NCBI GenBank assembly: GCA_040220415.1
Contig: JAVJUV010000086.1
Coordinates: 1-64,000, forward strand
Source: JAVJUV01 sp040220415
Lineage (GTDB): Bacteria > Pseudomonadota > Alphaproteobacteria > Rhodobacterales > Rhodobacteraceae
Direction: 5' to 3'
Length of the DNA stretch: 64,000 nucleotides
Every line of letters begins with the position of its first letter. Within the stretch, counting starts at the first letter, position 1. The notes beneath the pieces were generated by a model that saw nothing but the letters and a program-made list of their open reading frames with translations, was not told where the DNA came from and made no database searches. The position numbers were made by a program, and so were the translations under genes. Shown one piece after another: positions 60,474-64,000 of the stretch.

Positions 60474-61210
60474 GTCTTCTCGAACTGTCCGGTATCACCA
60501 AGAGCTTCGGAGCCATCCACGCTCTTCAGGGTGTCGACCTCAACATCAACCCGGGCGAGGCCGTCGGCCTCATGGGCGACAACGGTGCCGGCAAATCGAC
60601 GCTGGTCAAGATCATCGCGGGCAATTTCCCCCCCACAGCGGGGCGGATTTCCGTGGAAGGCAACGAGGTGCACTTCACCCGGCCGCTCGATGCCCGCCAG
60701 GCCGGGATCGAGATCGTCTACCAGGACCTCGCCCTTGCCGACAACCTGACCGCGGCCGAGAACGTCTTCCTCGGGCGTGAACTGAAAAAGGGCGTCTGGC
60801 CTTTCGACACGCTGGACAAGCAGGCGATGATCGACCGCTCGTCCGAGCTCTTCGAAGAACTCAAGTCCGAAACCCGTCCCCGCGATCTCGTCCAGAAGAT
60901 GTCCGGCGGTCAGCGCCAGGCCGTGGCCATCGCGCGCACGCGCCTGTCGGACCCCAAGCTGGTCGTCATGGACGAGCCGACCGCCGCCATCTCGGTGCGC
61001 CAGGTGGCCGAGGTTCTGAACCTGATAAAGCGTTTGAAAGCAACGGGTCACGCGGTGATCCTGATCTCCCACCGTATGCCCGACGTCTTCGAGGTCTGCG
61101 ACCGCGTCGCCGTTCTCAGACGTGGCACCAAGGTGGCCGACAAGGCTACTGTCACGACATCGCCCGAAGAAATCACCGGACTGATCACAGGAGCGATCGA
61201 TGCCGCCTGA
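60470..61210 (+). CDS. Sugar ABC transporter ATPase (single-domain, FrcA-like)
   Basis: The 246-residue ATPase has Walker A GDNGAGKSTLVKIIAG, signature MSGGQRQAVAIAR, Walker B LVVMDEPTAAIS and switch His in LISHRMPDVFEV. It has one ATPase domain, unlike the duplicated RbsA/AraG type, matching the FrcA class of carbohydrate importers. Its start overlaps the leader ORF stop; its end overlaps the permease gene by 11 bases. Confidence 0.92.
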   Translation: MSLLELSGITKSFGAIHALQGVDLNINPGEAVGLMGDNGAGKSTLVKIIAGNFPPTAGRISVEGNEVHFTRPLDARQAGIEIVYQDLALADNLTAAENVFLGRELKKGVWPFDTLDKQAMIDRSSELFEELKSETRPRDLVQKMSGGQRQAVAIARTRLSDPKLVVMDEPTAAISVRQVAEVLNLIKRLKATGHAVILISHRMPDVFEVCDRVAVLRRGTKVADKATVTTSPEEITGLITGAIDAA

Positions 61211-62306
61211 TACCGTCTTGAAGAGTGCCGGCAAGGTAGACATCAGCGACGTCACCGGGATCGAGGAAACCACGATTCTTCAGCGCGTCCTCAGAAGCCA
61301 GCCCTTCTGGGTGACGGTTGCACTTATCGCGATCTCGATCACCATCGCGCTCTATCAGCCCAGCTTCATGACCGCCCAGAACATGGCCAACATCACCCGG
61401 AACTTCGCGATCTTCGGGATCATGGCGCTGGGAATGACCTGTGTCATCATCACGGCAGGCATCGATCTGTCCGTGGGCTCGATCATGGGGCTCGTGGCCA
61501 TCGTCGCGGGCATCTATCTGACGGCGGAATACCCCTGGTACTTTGCCTTCTTCATGGGCACGCTCGCGGGCCTGGCCTGCGGCGCGGTAAACGGGTTCTT
61601 CATCGCCTATGTCGGCATGTCGCCCTTCGTGGTGACGCTCGGCATGATGTCCATCGCGCGCTCGCTTGCGGTCGTGATCTCCGGCAACCAGATGCTCTAC
61701 CAGTTCGGCCCCGATGCCCCCATCGTCAAGGCGATCGGCCAGGCCAAGTTCCCGCCCAATGTCGAAGGCGATTTCTGGCCCGACTGGATTCCAGCCTTCT
61801 CGTCGCATTTCTGGGTCATGGTGATCATGGCGCTCTGCGTGGGTTATGTCTTCAAGTACCGCGCCTGGGGACGGCACCTGTTTGCCATCGGCGGCAACGA
61901 ACAGGCCGCGCGCCTGACGGGCGTGAACGTCAAGCTGATCAAGTTCCAAGCCTATGTCTTCTCGGCCTTCACCGCCACGGTCTCGTCGCTCCTGATCCTC
62001 GGCTACACCGGTTCGGCGATCAATGCGCTTGGCCAGACCTACGAGTTGCGCGTCATCGCCGCGACCGTGATCGGCGGCGCGAACCTGCTCGGCGGTTACG
62101 GCACGGCCTATGGCGCCATCGTCGGCGCCGCACTTCTCGAAGTCATTCGTAACGCGCTCCTGATGGCGGGCATCGACTCGAACTGGCAAGGCGCCTTCGT
62201 CGGCATGTTCATCATCCTGGCGGTGTTGATCGGTCTGCGGACCGAAGGCGGCCGCAGCTATCTGGCGCAACTCAGGGATACGCTCCTGCCTCGGCGGGAT
62301 CGTTAG
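61200..62306 (+). CDS. Sugar ABC transporter permease (RbsC/FrcC type)
   Basis: The 368-residue membrane protein has eight to ten helices and the CUT2 permease signatures: FGIMALGMTCVIITAGIDLS, VGSIMGLVAIVAG, CGAVNGFFIAYVGMSPFVVT and GGANLLGGYGTAYGAIVGAA. It forms the inner-membrane channel of a ribose/fructose-type importer. The N-terminal 40 residues are cytoplasmic. It is followed by the binding-protein gene after 47 bases. Confidence 0.93.
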   Translation: MPPDTVLKSAGKVDISDVTGIEETTILQRVLRSQPFWVTVALIAISITIALYQPSFMTAQNMANITRNFAIFGIMALGMTCVIITAGIDLSVGSIMGLVAIVAGIYLTAEYPWYFAFFMGTLAGLACGAVNGFFIAYVGMSPFVVTLGMMSIARSLAVVISGNQMLYQFGPDAPIVKAIGQAKFPPNVEGDFWPDWIPAFSSHFWVMVIMALCVGYVFKYRAWGRHLFAIGGNEQAARLTGVNVKLIKFQAYVFSAFTATVSSLLILGYTGSAINALGQTYELRVIAATVIGGANLLGGYGTAYGAIVGAALLEVIRNALLMAGIDSNWQGAFVGMFIILAVLIGLRTEGGRSYLAQLRDTLLPRRDR

Positions 62307-62353
62307 TATCGCCGCTCCATCTGCGGGGCGGCACAACACAGGGAGGAAAAGCT

Positions 62354-63352
62354 GTGAAAAAGCTTTTGATTACTTCAGCACTCGCCATTTCGGCGCTTTC
62401 GGTCGGTTCGACCGCCTTCGCACAGGACATCTTTGCCCTCGTGCCGAAAAACATGAACAACCCGTTCTTCGACCAGGCTCGCGACGGCTGCAAGAAAGCC
62501 GAAGCCGAATCGAACGGCGCCTTCGTCTGCGAATACATCGGACCGGGCGAGCATGGCGGCGGTGACGAGCAGGTCCAGATCGTGATGGACCTGATCGCGC
62601 GTGGCAACGTCAAGGGTCTTGGCGTGTCGCCGTCTAACGCGGCGGCAATGGCGGTTGCGGCTCAGGCCGCGAAAGAAGCCGGCATCCCGTTCATCACCTG
62701 GGACTCGGATCTTCTCGATCCCGGCCTGCGGACGGCCTACATCGGCACGCACAACTACGAAATCGGCGTGAACCTCGCCAAGCGCGCGATGGAGATCAAG
62801 CCCGATGGCGGCACGGTCTGCATCCAGTCGGGCGGCGCCGCGGCTGCCAACCACAACGAGCGTATGCAGGGTATCCGCGACACGCTCGGCGGCATGTCCG
62901 GCACCACCTCGCCGGGCGAGCGTCTGACCGGACAGAACGGCTGGACCGAGGCCGACGGCTGCCCGCTCTACACCGACGACGACTTCCCGCGTGCCGTGCA
63001 GCAGTTCGAAGACTTCATGGCTGCAAACCCGGACCTCGACGCGTTCCTGCCGACGGGCGGCTTCCCGCAGTTCGTGCCTGACGCGAACCGCGCCGCGGTC
63101 GAGCCCTACAAGGACAAGATCGCTTCGGGTGAACTTGCGCTCGTCGTGGCCGACACCCTGCCGGTCCAGATCGACCAGATGCGGGAAGGCTACTCTGCCG
63201 GTCAGGTCGGACAGCGTCCGTTCCAGATGGGCTACGAGGTCATGCAGGCCTTCGCTCAGATGGCCGCTGGCGGCGAACCCCCGGCGGACCCGACCTACAC
63301 GGGCCTCGACGTCTGCACGCCCGAGACGGCCGACACCTGCATCGCCCAGTAA
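62354..63352 (+). CDS. Sugar ABC transporter substrate-binding protein
   Basis: The 332-residue protein has a Sec signal peptide (MKKLLITSALAISALSVGST, cut after AFA) and the periplasmic-binding-protein 4 fold: ALVPKNMNNPFFDQARDGCK, VKGLGVSPSNAAAMAVAA and FITWDSDLLDPGLRTAYIGT. CUT2-type binding proteins capture monosaccharides. GGGAGGAAAAGC precedes the start. It comes last in the ABC set, although binding proteins usually come first. Confidence 0.92.
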   Translation: MKKLLITSALAISALSVGSTAFAQDIFALVPKNMNNPFFDQARDGCKKAEAESNGAFVCEYIGPGEHGGGDEQVQIVMDLIARGNVKGLGVSPSNAAAMAVAAQAAKEAGIPFITWDSDLLDPGLRTAYIGTHNYEIGVNLAKRAMEIKPDGGTVCIQSGGAAAANHNERMQGIRDTLGGMSGTTSPGERLTGQNGWTEADGCPLYTDDDFPRAVQQFEDFMAANPDLDAFLPTGGFPQFVPDANRAAVEPYKDKIASGELALVVADTLPVQIDQMREGYSAGQVGQRPFQMGYEVMQAFAQMAAGGEPPADPTYTGLDVCTPETADTCIAQ

Positions 63353-63370
63353 GGCGTTCCTGAAAACAGA

Positions 63371-63400
63371 CGGCGGCGCGGACCCCGCGCCGCCGTTTCC
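63371..63400 (+). terminator. Strong hairpin after the binding-protein gene
   Basis: A perfect 11-bp GC stem CGGCGGCGCGG / CCGCGCCGCCG with loop ACC at 63371-63395 is followed by TTTCC. It lies 19 bases after the stop codon. It may end or attenuate the transcript before the SDR gene, or protect the abundant binding-protein message. Confidence 0.65.
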
Positions 63401-63420
63401 AATTCCGACAAGGACCACCC

Positions 63421-64000
63421 ATGCCCGACTTCGCCACCTACCCAAGCCTCAAGGGCAAGACCGTATTCATGACCGGAGGCGCCTCCGGCATCGGCGCGGA
63501 AATCGTCAGGGCCTTCGCCGCGCAAGGCGCGCGGGTCGGTTTCCTCGACCTCGACGCCGACGGCGCCGCCGCGATGCGGGAAACCACCGAAGGCACCGTG
63601 GATTACGAGATCTGCGACCTCCGCGACATCGACGCGCTGAAGGCCGGCATCGCCGCACTGAAATCCCGTCTCGGCCCCGCGAACGTTCTGGTCAACAACG
63701 CCGCCCGCGACGACCGCCACGACTGGAAAGACGTCACACCCGAGTACTGGGACGAACGCCAGGCAACCAATCTGCGCCACATGTTCTTCGCCATCCAGGC
63801 CGTCGCCCCCGACATGATCGCCGCCGGCGGCGGCTCGATCGTCAACATGGGCTCGAACTCCTGGTGGGAAGCCGGCGGCGGCTTCCCCGCCTACGCCACC
63901 GCCAAGGCCGCCGTCCACGGCCTCACCCGCACGATGGCCCGCGATCTCGGCCGCAACCGCATCCGCGTCAACACCGTCGTTCCCGGTTGGATCATGACCG
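63421..64000 (+). CDS. Short-chain dehydrogenase/reductase (truncated by window end)
   Basis: The first 193 residues show a classical SDR: FMTGGASGIGAEIVRAFAAQ (cofactor loop), VLVNNAARDDRH, a catalytic serine in VNMGSNSWWEAGG and YATAKAAVHGLTRT (Tyr-x-x-x-Lys), then RVNTVVPGWIMT. It follows the sugar importer and may oxidise the imported sugar, forming a pathway with the DapA-family enzyme. The 3' end is outside the window. Confidence 0.88.
   Translation, partial: MPDFATYPSLKGKTVFMTGGASGIGAEIVRAFAAQGARVGFLDLDADGAAAMRETTEGTVDYEICDLRDIDALKAGIAALKSRLGPANVLVNNAARDDRHDWKDVTPEYWDERQATNLRHMFFAIQAVAPDMIAAGGGSIVNMGSNSWWEAGGGFPAYATAKAAVHGLTRTMARDLGRNRIRVNTVVPGWIMT

Noticed and set aside
1..64000. CRISPR array, prophage or toxin-antitoxin system
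   Set aside because: No regularly spaced repeats, cas genes, phage structural genes or recognisable toxin-antitoxin pairs were seen.

Overview
The window is GC-rich chromosomal DNA from an alphaproteobacterium, most likely a marine or halotolerant member of the Rhodobacterales (Roseobacter/Paracoccaceae group). The evidence is a PhyR-NepR-EcfG general stress response locus, a ChpT histidine phosphotransferase, ornithine-lipid genes olsBA, an L21 protein with a C-terminal helix-hairpin-helix tail, an ectABC-ask ectoine operon, and many ABC transporters. Genes are tightly packed, with frequent ATGA or TGATG stop/start overlaps. No phage, integrase, intact insertion sequence or CRISPR array is visible.

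Region 1 (1-18.5 kb) is mostly housekeeping: two tiny hypothetical proteins, a thioesterase, an M32 carboxypeptidase, heme A synthase, TrmJ, a TfoX-N protein, a DUF305 membrane protein, a ThiE/TenI-like protein, olsB-olsA, DUF3553, chpT, a GNAT-GNAT-obgE-proB-proA operon, rplU-rpmA, a TPR-sulfotransferase, a DUF2059 protein and tRNA-Ser(CGA).

Region 2 (18.9-25.5 kb) is a stress island: a PRC-barrel protein, a DUF2383 protein, a HisKA_2 sensor kinase, ecfG, nepR, phyR, a Crp/Fnr regulator, a degenerate receiver protein and a DUF1328 protein. Sequences matching the EcfG promoter pattern (GGAAC, 16-17 bases, CGTT-like) lie before nepR-ecfG, the DUF2383 gene, the DUF1328 gene and, less perfectly, the PRC-barrel gene. 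A perfect match also precedes the distant DUF305 gene at 4.7 kb. This suggests a locally encoded regulon plus an outlying member.

Region 3 (25.5-36 kb) holds a less GC-rich sulfotransferase gene, an MgtE-like Mg2+ transporter, the ectoine operon with its divergent MarR regulator, a small lipoprotein, an L,D-transpeptidase, a TSUP permease, a beta-hydroxyacid dehydrogenase and an FAH-family hydrolase. Region 4 (36-45.4 kb) holds two ABC importers, each with its own regulator: an NMT1/THI5-type system ending in a GntR gene, and a spermidine/putrescine-type system with an SDR and a divergent LuxR-type regulator.

Region 5 (45.6-59.2 kb) is an exopolysaccharide locus: glycosyltransferases, an ExoY-like initiating transferase, a flippase, a pyruvyl transferase, an O-antigen ligase/polymerase-like protein, a Wzz/Wzc-like protein whose Walker A lysine is replaced by arginine, and a small ExoX/SyrA-like protein. 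The first gene appears to start at an ATC codon behind a perfect ribosome binding site. Region 6 (59.1-64 kb) is a sugar-type module: a DapA/KDG-aldolase family enzyme divergent from a 16-codon leader ORF, ABC ATPase, permease, periplasmic binding protein and an SDR cut by the window edge.

The observations most worth following are the stress island with its promoter set and pseudo-receiver, the ATC start, the coupled leader peptide and the Walker A substitution. I did not find a clearly new multi-gene system; these are unusual elements inside known kinds of loci.
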